The notes under the pieces were generated by a model, which ran no database searches, was not told the DNA's origin, and saw only the letters and a program-made list of their open reading frames with translations. DNA of 64,000 bases from Brassica napus (Eukaryota; Streptophyta; Magnoliopsida; Brassicales; Brassicaceae), in contig NC_063444.1 of assembly GCF_020379485.1 (NCBI RefSeq), forward strand, positions 2,428,652 through 2,492,651. The letters run 5' to 3'. Numbering within the stretch: position 1 is the first letter of the stretch; every line of letters starts with the position of its first letter. A program made the translations under genes and the position numbers. Positions 37,901 to 49,578 of this stretch are shown here, in pieces.

Positions 37901-39139
37901 CTATATAATACTACTATATTATATATGTATTTGTATGCTAAGCTGACACAAACAAGCAACTTGCCATGAACATTAAACTGGAATACTCCACTTGCTAAAA
38001 AAAAGTGTATACTCCACACAACTCAAATTCAATTCAAATTTGAAGTCTTGAACTATTTTTCACTTACCGAAATTGCAATTCTCTCTTGTGTCTACCTCGT
38101 TTATTAACGGGACCTAAACAAGGACATTTGCTTTGAAAACCATTAATCTATTATTAAGTTATAGTGTTTAGCATGTCCAATAGTTGTTGTAACATTTTCT
38201 TATAGGTACACCAAAGTTCCATGCATTGCTTTTTCTTGGGGTCAATGATGAAAATCATTCTATGTTATTAAAAGCAATGATTAAACAAGGAAACAAACTG
38301 CAGGCATGCCAAGACATTCATCAAATAACTAGCTATTTCAGAAATAACCTCATTTGAATCAGCTCCTAATAAGCAAGCAATTTTGTTTTATTTTTTTCTT
38401 TCGCTTAAGTGTCAACATACTAAAAAGATACTACTAGATTCAAAACTGACGCAATGATCTGCCAGACCCCACCACGTTAAGGCTTCAAGATCAATTTTTG
38501 CAGTGCCAAAATCTTATAACCTGTAAAATATTTCTCTAGGATAGATTCGATGGTGTGATACATTTTAGATTTGTGTAGTATAAATAAATAAAGTTGACTT
38601 TTCCTCAAAGTTACCAATAGTTTTGTCTTGCTACTTTTCCTTTAATAGAGTTGGGCCAATTCCATGCGCCGAAACATTTGGAAACTAAAGTAAATCCACG
38701 CGCGAGACCACCAGCGTAAATCTATTTAAGTGATTCGCTATTCATAATTTTAGTAGTTTAACTAAGATTATGATATCTAAAGGTTCTCTATAGTTCACAT
38801 AGTTACCTTTTTACGGAGTCATTTATCACACTATTCCCTATAAAATTCAGGTAAAAGCTTTCTCAAATCTGTGTTGCACAAAAAAAAAAAAAAAAAAAAA
38901 GCTTTCTCAAATCTGTCTCGTTCCGACAAAAGCTGTTGTACTTGAAGCTTACGCGCAATCGCTTACATATTCCGAGAAGGCGCGTGAGATTCCCTCGCCG
39001 TCTCCTCCAACAAGAAAATCTCACACTCACACACCAAACCCCTAACTCCGACTATAAAAACCTTTCAGATCTCTCTCTCCCTCGAGCCACTAACAACACT
39101 TTCTCTCTACTTCACTAATCTCCATCAAAGGCGGTAGCA
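34926..39139. other. large intergenic region, PGDH1 promoter at its end
   Basis: No gene recognised in 4.2 kb. It holds a fragment of the 29774 repeat (about 37313-37365), an AT/TG microsatellite near 36582-36606 and an A-rich run around 38881-38900. Arabidopsis has the SKP1-like gene ASK11 (At4g34210) between the genes flanking this gap; I see no trace of it. Confidence 0.55.
39052..39060 (+). promoter_or_regulatory. TATA box of PGDH1
   Basis: CTATAAAAA about 80 bases upstream of the ATG at 39140, followed by a pyrimidine-rich leader (TCTCTCTCTCCCTC). This is a good match to a plant core promoter. Confidence 0.6.
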
Positions 39140-41725
39140 ATGTCAGCCACCGCATCTTCCGCGATCTCCGTCGCTACCAAGCCCCTCAAGAGCTTGTCCC
39201 TCTCCTCCAGATCGCCTCTCCCATCCGCCGCTTCCGTCGCTTTCCCCACTCCTCGCCGCCGTCTCGTTCTCGTGGCGTGCACAGCCGGAGACGGATCCAA
39301 GCCCACGATCCTCGTCGCCGAGAAGCTCGGTGAGGCTGGTGTGAAGCTCTTGGAGGATTTCGCGAATGTGGACTGCTCTTACAACCTGACTCCCGAGGAG
39401 CTCAACACCAAGATCTCTCTCTGCGATGCGTTGATCGTTAGGAGTGGGACTAAAGTTGGACGTGAGGTGTTCGAATCGTCTCGTGGGAGGCTCAAGGTTG
39501 TTGGACGCGCTGGTGTTGGGATCGACAACGTGGATCTGAGCGCCGCCACGGAGTTTGGATGTCTTGTCGTTAACGCGCCGACGGCTAACACGATCGCTGC
39601 CGCTGAGCATGGGATCGCGCTTTTGGCCGGCATGGCCAGGAACGTCGCACAGGCTGATGCGTCTGTTAAGGCTGGTCAGTTTCATACTTATGCAAATATT
39701 CATTATTGTTATTGTTAATGTTCAAGAAATTGATTGGCATTAATTACGACTTTTATAGAGGATTAGTGATTAAGCGAATGTCTATATCCATTTTTCCATT
39801 TTTGAACACCGGACCAATCCTTTAAAAAATTATTCAAGAAAAATTGTTTGTTTAAGTCCTATTTGTGGTCTAGACCGATTTTTATAACACTAGGTTTTGT
39901 TCTTTTGATACTGTTTACGATGCCTTGGATTACAAGTCTAGTTGTATTATGCTAAATCTAGTTGATGGAAGTAGGGCAAGCATTTTGAGTTTTGAGGATA
40001 ATTTGTCTGAAAGATCTTTCTTTTGAATCTCTCTGTAACGCAGGTGAGTGGAAGAGGAACAAGTACGTAGGTGTTTCACTTGTCGGAAAGACACTTGCAG
40101 TGATGGGATTCGGGAAAGTTGGGACTGAAGTTGCTCGTCGTGCCAAAGGTCTTGGCATGCGTGTCATTGCTCATGATCCCTACGCCCCAGCAGACCGTGC
40201 ACACGCCATTGGTGTTGATCTAGTGAGCTTCGATGAAGCCTTGGCAACCGCGGATTTCATTTCTCTGCACATGCCTCTTACGCCAGCAACATCGAAGATA
40301 CTCAACGACGAAACGTTTGCCAAGATGAAGAAAGGAGTTCGTATTGTTAATGTTGCACGTGGAGGTGTTATAGACGAAGACGCGTTAGTGAGGGCTCTGG
40401 ATGCGGGTATTGTTGCTCAGGCTGCACTTGATGTGTTTACTAAAGAGCCACCGGCTAAAGATAGTCCTTTAGTGCAGCATGAGAGGGTTACTGTGACACC
40501 TCATCTTGGAGCTAGCACAATGGAAGCTCAGGTTTGCAATTTTTTTGTTATGATGTTTAATAATGTTTTTTTGCTGTTTGGATTATGTTATTTAGTTGGT
40601 GGTTTGGATTTGACAGGAAGGAGTTGCTATTGAAATTGCCGAAGCCGTTGTTGGAGCTTTGAATGGTGAGCTTGCTGCTACTGCAGTCAATGCACCTATG
40701 GTTTCTGCTGAGGTGAGCACACAAGTTCATAGAATATATACCCTCGGTTTCATTAAGATGACTAATATGATTAGTTGTAAGCTTAATATTTTTTTTTTTG
40801 CATTTTAATGAATTTTTATTGATTTAGAATTATGATAAATAGATAATCACAAAAATTAATTTTTTTAATTAATTCTCATTGATTTAGAATTATGAGAAAT
40901 AAATAATCACAAAAAAATATGCATTTCTAGCTGAAATACTAAAAATTCAAAATGTTTTATTAACATGTGTGAAAAGTTTAAAACATGCATAGTGTTTTTA
41001 AACTAAGTTATTTGTTAGTTGCTCAAGCTTACAAGACATGTTTCTATCCTCAGGTTCTGACCGAGCTGAAACCATATGTGATACTAGCCGAGAAGCTAGG
41101 GAGACTAGCGGTGCAGCTAGTTGCTGGAGGAAGCGGCGTGAAGAACGTGAAGGTCTCGTACACGTCAGCACGAGCCACAGATGATCTAGACACAAGACTT
41201 CTACGAGCCATGATCACCAAGGGAATCATCGAGCCAATCTCTGACGTGTATGTCAACTTGGTCAACGCAGATTTCACAGCCAAGCAGAGAGGTCTGAGAA
41301 TCTCAGAGGAACGTGTGCTCTTGGACGGGTCACCAGAGAACCCGTTGGAGACGATAACCGTCCAGCTAGGCAACGTGGAGTCAAAATTCGCGAGCTCGTT
41401 GTCCGAGTCAGGAGAGGTGAAAGTGGAAGGAAGGGTTAAAGACGGAGTCCCGCATTTGACGAAGGTTGGATCGTTTGAGGTTGATGTGACTCTTGAAGGT
41501 AGTATTATACTGTGCAGGCAGGTGGATCAACCGGGTATGATAGGGACGGTGGGGAGTATACTTGGAGAGTCTAACGTCAATGTGAACTTTATGAGCGTTG
41601 GAAGAATAGCACCGAGGAAGCAAGCGATCATGGCGATTGGTGTAGATGATCAGCCAAGCAAGGAGACGCTTAAGAAGATTGGGGAGATCCCTGCGGTGGA
41701 GGAGTTTGTTTTCCTCAAGGTCTAG
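39140..41725 (+). CDS. PGDH1: D-3-phosphoglycerate dehydrogenase, plastid (EDA9/PGDH1)
   Basis: First enzyme of the phosphorylated serine pathway: oxidises 3-phosphoglycerate to 3-phosphohydroxypyruvate with NAD+ in plastids. Four exons (39140-39674, 40044-40531, 40617-40712, 41054-41725) encode 596 residues, close to Arabidopsis EDA9 (At4g34200). A Ser/Ala-rich transit peptide occupies about residues 1-55. Next come the catalytic domain start (KPTILVAEKLGEAGVKLLED), the NAD-binding GFGKVGTEVARR, VARGGVIDEDAL with the substrate Arg, TPHLGAST with the catalytic His, an intervening domain, and a C-terminal ACT regulatory domain (RQVDQPGMIGTVGSILGESN). ACT domains bind amino acids, usually serine for feedback. 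Coding sequence is intact. Confidence 0.95.
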
Positions 41726-43364
41726 TTTGCTGTGTGGTGTTGTTGATGATTGAATCTTGAATGTGAGGAGTTTTTATGAAGGGTTTTGAGTTTGTTTGGT
41801 TAAGGCAATAATGTTATCTTATGGCTTCATAACAAAGTTTTGATAATAATGTTATCTGTGGATCTTGAAGTTGCTTGAATCACACAAACAAAATACAAGA
41901 TAAATCAATAGAAAGCAATGAATCTCTCACTGAATTCTAATGACAGATTTTATGCAAAGACAAACTTTGATAAAACAAAATAAACTGAACATATTTCTTG
42001 TTTGATTGAAAGGTGAATATTACAGCACGCCTAAGGGAGGTTATATATGCTCATAAACATTAATCTAAGTCTAGGAAAATGGAAAGAAAATCAAACATAA
42101 AGAAAATTAGCTGTTGGAGGGTTTTGAGGTTCCAATAGCTTGATTCAAGGGCTGGAATGGTGGCTTTGTATCTGGACGGTTTTCGACTGTAGGAAAGCTT
42201 CTTAGGAACATTCTGATTGCAGAAATAATGGTCGAAATCATTCCAAACCTGGTGAGAAAAGAGCTGTTGGGAATTAATGGCTTTTGACTCCAAAAAATGA
42301 CAATTCTGGTCTTGGTTGATCCTGAGTATTCTGGTGGGTGCTGGTGCAGCTTTAGACTTCCTGATGAGTTATTAATATCTCCAAAACGTTGTAGCTTTGA
42401 TAGGTTGGTCGTGGTGCTCTATTCCTCCAAATGTGAAAGCATCCAAAATGGTAAGTATTGTCTCCTTTGATTCCATGTAATCCGGTGCTTTCTGGTGCAT
42501 GTTAAGAACGTGCCTGACTCTTCTGGACGCGGAGATTGCATAGATAAATTTTCTGGTCGTCAATGTTTGGTTTGCAACTGATTAAACCACTGATCTTCCA
42601 AATAAGGCAAGTCGGGCCACCTTTAACTTGAAAATGGCATATCTTCTAAACCATTTATCCTTTTGATATGTAACCAATTCGCCGCGTGCTCTTGTTGAGT
42701 GTAGAATCCAACAAAACCGGTTTCATGAATAAATTCCTCCTGGTTTGTAAGATATAGCGTTTTGATTACACATATGTCATGATCGGCTTCTTTATCTCTT
42801 CTCAACTTCATGTTTTCCATTGGTTTTCTTCTGATTTCTTTCTCCTGTTCTGATGATGACTTGATGTCCTCATCAAGTAGTCTCTTTTATGTTTCAACTT
42901 AATTGTCATTGTTCCGAGTGCTTCTTTCTTCAGTTTATAGAAAAATATACAAAAGATGGTTTGCATCCTCAGATCTAATCAGTGAGTTGAGCATGTCATT
43001 AGAGCATTTTTTACTACACTCTATTTTGAAGTAAAATATGGAATGCTCGAGATGTTTCGAATTAAACTGAATTAAACTGGATTATAAAACAATAAAACAT
43101 CATTAATTCAACCAACCAAAAGAAAATTAATAATGGTTCGCTTTGGTTTAGTTAAGATAGTCCGGTTGAGAGAAAATGTTTAAACGGTGTCGTTTTGAAT
43201 AAGATATGAAGTTAATGAGTGGAGTGTAAACACGTGGCGCCAGCTCGAACAGATATTTCTGCGACTATTGATAAGGAGGACGAAGCAGGAAGAAGAAGAA
43301 GAAGAAGAAGAAGAAGAAGAAGAAGAAGGGTGGCGCGAATTGGAAAAATTAACAGCGAAAGAAC
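41726..43364. other. intergenic with decayed, possibly retroelement-derived sequence
   Basis: The minus strand from about 42890 to 42060 keeps several short open frames (for example MENMKLRRDKEADHDICVIK and VWNDFDHYFCNQNVPKKLSY), broken by stops. I do not recognise them; a degraded retroelement end is one possibility. A short hairpin MITE remnant (GAGCATTTTTTACTAC / GAATGCTC) lies at about 43002-43052. Confidence 0.35.
43286..43328 (+). repeat. (GAA)n microsatellite in the SEP1 leader
   Basis: About 13-14 near-uninterrupted AGA/GAA triplets lie 40-80 bases upstream of the SEP1 ATG, so they are probably in its 5' UTR or core promoter. Length is likely to vary between accessions. Confidence 0.85.
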
Positions 43365-44128
43365 ATGGCCCTATCTCAAGTATCTGCGTCTCTCGCCTTC
43401 TCTCTTTCCAGTACTCTTTCTCTCTTCAATATGCCTCTTCCTCTAATACTAGCCTCTGTATAATGTCTTTGACTAGTTTTGGATTTTATCTTTGCCAGAT
43501 CCTGGCGCCATCAAGCTAGGCAGAATCACAAACACATGTAGGGTTCATGTACCGCAGCTTGCTGGAAGCCGATCCACTTTCGCTTCTGGTTCTCCTTTGT
43601 GTACGTCTTCCTTAATTGACTTAGTAGCTAGTTTCTTGCTTGGTATGTGAATCCGAAATTAAAAAATGGAGTTTTTGGTGTATCTGTCTCTGTTTCAGTG
43701 CCATTGAACTTGAGGATGCCTCGTGGAGGAGGAAGAAGTGGAAACAGAGGAGGAGCATCAGTTTCCGTGAGAAGCGAGCAAAGTACAGAAGGAGGCAGCG
43801 GTTTGGACATATGGCTTGGTCGTGGCGCTATGGTTGGTTTTGCTGTCGCCATTTCTGTTGAGATCGCCACTGGCAAAGGACTTCTTGAGGTAACTCTACA
43901 TCAAAACTCCTTTCTTCTGAATTTAAAAAAAAAATGAAACTTTTATTTGTTAATCAAAGAGCGAATGTAATAATGCCTCGAGTTTTGTTCTGATATGTCT
44001 TATTGTTTGTTTGTTTTGTTCAGAATTTTGGGGTAGCGAGTCCATTGCCTACGGTTGCTTTGGCTGTTACAGCATTGGTTGGTGTTCTTACTGCGGTTTT
44101 CATCTTCCAATCTTCTTCTAAAAACTGA
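43365..44128 (+). CDS. SEP1: stress enhanced protein 1 (two-helix LHC-like)
   Basis: Thylakoid membrane protein related to chlorophyll a/b-binding proteins; SEP proteins are induced by high light and are thought to help dissipate energy or carry pigments. Four exons (43365-43410, 43499-43600, 43699-43889, 44024-44128) encode 147 residues, like Arabidopsis SEP1 (At4g34190). It starts MALSQVSASLAFSLS, a transit peptide, then TNTCRVHVPQLAG. Helix 1 carries the chlorophyll-binding type motif WLGRGAMVGFAVAISVEI; helix 2 is PTVALAVTALVGVLTAVFIF; the C-terminus is QSSSKN. The first exon is only 46 bp, which is why no long frame starts here. All borders are GT-AG and in frame. Confidence 0.93.
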
Positions 44129-44702
44129 TAGAAGCCTCTGCCCCATTTGTTTATTGTCATTTTCTTGTATCATATACATCCTTCTTTCATATCACTTAAA
44201 TTCTACGTTCATCAGAATGCAAATCCCTGTTTAGTTTTTCTTTTTGCTCTCAGTGTTTCTGAATTATATGATTGTGTTCAAAGTAAATCAAAGTAACCAT
44301 TACTAGAGAATGCATGAACATATGCAACCAAAAGAAATCGAAGATGCAACCATATATATATATATATATATATATCATCTGGCAATATACTGAAACTCTC
44401 ACATCATTCATAACGACAAACTGGCCCAAAATTGCTGTCTGTAACAATAGCAACCTCAATGCCTTTTTATTGAATAAAAAAATACAAAAAGGAGAAAACA
44501 ACGAACAAATTATTTAATCATACACAAGATTTTCCAGGACAAATAATAAAGAGATGTTCTTCGAATGTAGATTCGAAAGAAAAAGAGGCAGGCGTTCGGG
44601 AAGGTCTTGTTTGGAGTGAACAAATCCACAGGAAAAAAAAAAGAAACGCACTCTGTGCGTTTTGGTTGCTTTCCATATATAGAAAGAAACATGGAAATCC
44701 CA
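44129..44702. other. convergent 3' spacer
   Basis: The SEP1 and V-ATPase H genes end facing each other across 574 bp. A TA microsatellite lies at about 44353-44376. No gene is seen. Confidence 0.6.
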
Positions 44703-47700
44703 TCAAGCTTGCAAGAAGCTGGCGTACTTAGCACCAAGGAGAAGCCTCTGAATGCACAGGAGAGCGTTCTTGGTAACCTCAGCGTTCTCATGGTTCATCA
44801 GCTTCATCACTCGTTCTTTCGCCTTGAGGTCTGTTACAATCACTCTCCCCGCTGCATGGTACTGTATGAACTGCGACAGATCATAGCACGCCACTGCCAA
44901 CGATCTTGGATCACTTGACGTGTCCAGGATTGTGAGGAGAACCCTGAGTATCTGCATCCATAAGTTTTAACAACTGGTTAGCTTGTTTCAATGACCAAAC
45001 AGGCCCGACCTAGCCAGCTTTGAGCTCTGCAGGTTATTGGGGAGGAGAAGAATACCTGGAAGTCATTCTCCTCGAAGCTTGTGACATTCTCACGCCAGAA
45101 ATTGGCCTCTTTGTGCATTGGGTTCCAGTCAAGATGGCCAAGAAGAACCTCTTGCTTATATTTGTCGAAGGAACTCAGCTTCTTGATATTGTCTTTTAGC
45201 CCTTCTTCTAGTTGGTTGAGTGCATCCAGTAAGTCCTTCCAAAATTCAGAGTTAAAAGATCTTTAACAATGGCAATGCTTGCAACAAAGGCATATACTAA
45301 TAAACATCCGATGGTGTAGTTATCACTAAAATAACCACGTATTATCACGTCATGTTCAACAATAACGCTAACAATTAGCAGTACTCAGCTTTGTATTTAA
45401 CTTGTCTAACCTCGTCACTCCATGCTTGTGTTTTCAGACTGTGGATGATATGTGGGAGTCCAAGATCAACCATTTGGGCACCAAATGTACCTTTTGGAAG
45501 CAAGTTCCTGAATGTCATTATGACCACCCTGACAACCTATAAGACAAAATACTGTCAGAGAAAGTACAACAAATGCATCATAACAATTATGCAAACTAAT
45601 GATCCAAACAAAAAATCTTGGTATTGCAGACAGAAATTCTGAAGTACCAACCAAACCACGCCATATGAAATTTTAAATATTTGCAGGATAGCAATGATCA
45701 AGTCACGCTAGAGAACATAGCTCACCTTTTCCTTAGTCGAGCTCTTGACCACTTCCGTGAGCCTTTGCATTGTCCTAGATGTTGCCAAGTACTCTATTGC
45801 TGGTTCATAATAGGAAAGAAGCCAGATGCAGAGACATGTTTCGTATAGAAGCTGTTGGTCGAGATCACACAAATCACAAGGGTTAGTTACTGAGACATTA
45901 TGACTAAATGAGAAACTGAAAGAGAACTATCTAGTTGTTACTAATTTATCCAGCCCACACTTCAGAATTAGTGAATAATATAAATCCACAGCTTTAGTAG
46001 TCATTCGAAAATCAAAACGGGTTTCACCCTGAGTGCCTGTCTAGTCATCGCCTTTCCAACGAAGACTTTGCATGATATGAAGACTTTGCAATACTTCTCT
46101 TAGATTTAGTGGACACTTTTCACTTAAAACTACTTCCACCAAATATATAGTTACCTGGATAGACTGCTGAGTGGATGCTGGTGAGATTAAAGGGACAAGT
46201 AACTTCACCCCACCCGCCTTAACAAACGATGATCTGACAACAGGTTCCTTAAGCAGTGTCGAGAGGCAGCTGATTGCAACTGGAGCACCACGAGTAGGAT
46301 GAGAAGGTTGCCTCAACTGCATTTCAAAACTAAGGATTGTGAAACCTATTAATGACCTCAAACGCATCTCAAGAATCACTGCCACTTAAAAAACAATGCA
46401 ATGCTAACATAAACGAAAAAGAGAAAGAAAAGAAGAAGAACCTGAGCACAAAGCCACTCCACCAACCCACTGAGTACATCATCAATTGTAGTAATAGGTT
46501 TCTTAGAAGCAGAGGCTTCTCCATTAGCAATAACACCATTACCAGCTTTTGACCTAGCACTGTATGTTAAAAGCAAAGCAAGACCCGCCAAGTAAATGAT
46601 AATGTATGTTAGAGACATGCTTTTTAAGTATGATAATCAGTATTGAACTCTACAATACCTGATTATCCAGGCAAGGATCTTGCAGCTTTTTTCTTGAATG
46701 AACCAATTTCCCTTCGACAGCAACCTGAAAGAGGATACATCTTTTAGATTGCATACTTCTGATGATAAACAGCCAAAATCAAGCAAAAATATAATTGAAA
46801 GCAGTTTCCCCCAACGGAGTGTTGCCTATGTTTCAACTCTGTTAGGAAGATTGTAGTTGAAATAATAAATTTAACTCATAATAATTAAAAACAAGGATCT
46901 CAGACAAAACGATCAAGAGACAGAGCAATGAAATCAAATTCTGGAACCACTGCACCATAAGTGAAGGACTAAGAATCAGGTAATGTGAAAATGTCCTACT
47001 AAACATAAACACACAGGCATATTAATTTTTTTGAGAAATAAATGTTTCTTGTAACTAAGGAAATCTGACACGTTAGTATGTCAAGTAAGAAAATGAGAAA
47101 AATGCAACAAGCCCTAGACCTTTCCAAAGCAGAAACAAGAACAGAATCTATCCAATAAGAGTTGGAAACAGAACTTGCCAATGCCTTGGAACAGATTAAA
47201 GTCGTATGAGTATTGCATAGGGACTCACCTCAAGAAAGGCTCATAAGTATCCTCATGTGCCAAAGATTCATCATGGAATAACCGAGCTCGTGTTGGGTTT
47301 GCTGGAAAACAGATGATGGATTAATAATAGACGGTACCTACGATGAAAAGGTGAATGCTAATAAATTCAGGTTGAATGTATTTACCTGAGAGCATCTCAT
47401 AAATCAAAGCCAAAACATATTCCACAGTTTCCTCCTTAAATATATCACGCAAGATGGTAACAAACAGATGAACATAAGCTGGACCATCCTGCAATAAACG
47501 ACACGATATATATATCACTTCATAATCACAAGGTAAATGCTTGCATTGTCATTACAAAACTTCAACCACTAATAACACAGAGGCAAGTGTCTATAAACTG
47601 TTTGAAATGAGAAAAAGAAAGAAAGAAGGTTTACTTCATCGAGCAACTGTGCCCTTGCGCTCTCAGATTTTTTGTCATAGCGCCTCAAGAGCTGGAGACC

Positions 47701-48130
47701 AGTAGCTGAAATGAGCTTAGTTGTCATGTAAGTCTCCCATGGAATGTCCCTTTTCAGTACCTGCATAAGGTAACATTTCAAGAGAAAATTAAATACTGCA
47801 AAACTACAAGTAAATTCAATACAATTTCCACTGCAACAACAAAAACACATAATTTACATTTCCTAGGTAGTCAAATCCGCAAAGATCTCGCATAATCGTA
47901 TCAATAATCAAAGCAGGTCTTTTGGTGCTAAGTATATTAATACCAAAACAAAGGTTTAAATAGTCTAATGCAAAGTCAAAATCTGGAATTGTGTACGTCC
48001 TACGAAACCCTGCGGCTTAGATTTTTCCTGATTTGATTACCAAATGAAAATAACGTAACAGGCAGCAAAATTCAAGTGAAAATAAAATAAAATCACCAAC
48101 CTGCTCCGTAGACAGTTCCGCCTGATCCAT
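44703..48130 (-). CDS. VHA-H: V-type proton ATPase subunit H
   Basis: Cytosolic V1 subunit that links the catalytic head to the membrane sector and controls ATPase activity, so it serves vacuolar and endosomal acidification. Eleven exons: 48130-48101, 47760-47635, 47488-47386, 47301-47229, 46724-46659, 46559-46442, 46316-46155, 45851-45726, 45536-45411, 45235-45056, 44951-44703. They join in frame to 452 residues. The protein is all-helical (HEAT/ARM-like) from [19 protein letters not shown] to [13 protein letters not shown]. It is about 11 residues longer than the remembered Arabidopsis protein (At3g42050, 441 aa); the extra residues are in a Ser/Ala/Lys loop ([13 protein letters not shown]) encoded by exon 6. 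The Arabidopsis gene is on chromosome 3, so collinearity with chromosome 4 ends between SEP1 and this gene. Confidence 0.94.
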
Positions 48131-49578
48131 TGATAATCGAGAAACTTAACACCACTGATTCGAATCCCTACGAATGTAAACAGAGGAAGCATAAGGAAAT
48201 GGCCACAAGCGGAAGATCTGATACGATCGTGTTATCAATTTTAATGGAAAGCACAACACGATCTATAAGCATCGATGAAATGTCAACACAGATCAAATTA
48301 GCAAATGCAATTTCCAATATCTTTCGAAAATCGATTGAATCAGATGATCAAGGAACACAACAAGGATCCGATCACTCGAAGAGAAATCAGATAACGAAAT
48401 CGCAGGAAAATGGAAGAGACTCTTGACCTGAAGGCTGCGAGACGAGATGATAGCGAAGAGAGGGGAGAAGACAAAGTGAAGGAGATAGATAGAGCTTCGG
48501 ATCTGAAGCGTGGAAGGAGGTAAGACGAGTTCAGGGGAGGCCCAAAAAAAAAAAAAAAATCAGACGCTGACAGTTTTTCTATTAAATTACAGTATTACCC
48601 CTACTCTTACGATCCTTGATTTCATTTTCGTAAAGCATAGTCTTGTCGTGATAGAACGTCAAGCCCATATCCATTAATGTTCAGTGATGCGCTTTTTTTT
48701 TTTTACTTAGTGGACATAACATGTATGATTTTTCATTCTTGGGCTTGGGCCGGGTTTTATCCAATTTACTAATACTATAATGTTTTGATAGAATTATATA
48801 ACATATCTTTTTATTATACAGATATATCATATATGATATAGTAAATCTTTTTATACTTTAAATGGTTATTTGTTTTGTTACATTATCGATTTTGTTTAAG
48901 TGTTTCCATGTCCATACACTTGTTTCTGGATTAGTTTTTCCAGTTGTTCAAGTAAAACAAATAAAGAAAAATAAGCTAAGCAAGATTTTCTTAATTTGTC
49001 AAGTCAAGGAAATCTGGTTTATATGAATATTTACCTGTATATATTTACAGAAAAAAATATTTTGTTCCCATATAATGATTATAATATACATTTTATTATC
49101 ATTTGATATGTGTAATTAGATACGTTTTGATATATGTTACTCTTTGTGCCATTATCTTTTTTTTTTAACATATGGTAATTGTTCTTCAGTAAAAAAAGGT
49201 AATTATTTTGGCATATAATAAACAAAATAAAAGTTAATTTAAATAAATATAAATTATTTCAATTTTAGTTATTATAAAATTAATATAAATATCTTAAAAC
49301 CTTATATTTTAAATGACTGATTGCTTTTTCTAATGATTAAAATATAATTAAATAATTATTTGTCGAAAATATTTCTTTTAAAACTCAAAGACAAGTTAAT
49401 AAAAAGGCAAAGCAAAGGTAAGAGTGGTTAAAACACTATCATCACAAACCAAATATGTAGAGCCTTTCAAAACCATATAAATATATAACTCAAGATGATC
49501 ATTGGCTTATTCACAGACAACCATCTTCAACTGCGAATCTTGTTTTTAGTCCTCTCGCTAAATCATCACATTTTCATC
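48131..49578. other. intergenic, divergent promoters
   Basis: Carries the VHA-H 5' UTR and promoter and the F-box gene promoter. Bases 48420-48540 look like leader DNA (GA-rich), and 48541-48560 is an A-rich run. The rest is AT-rich with no gene. Confidence 0.5.
49473..49487 (+). promoter_or_regulatory. TATA box of the F-box/FBD gene
   Basis: CATATAAATATATAA lies just before an ATG at 49495 and about 95 bases before the ATG at 49579. Because transcription should start about 30 bases downstream, the second ATG is the likely start. Confidence 0.5.

Noticed and set aside
39143..39703. 186-codon frame antisense to PGDH1 exon 1
   Set aside because: Shadow of a codon-biased exon; sense product is certain.
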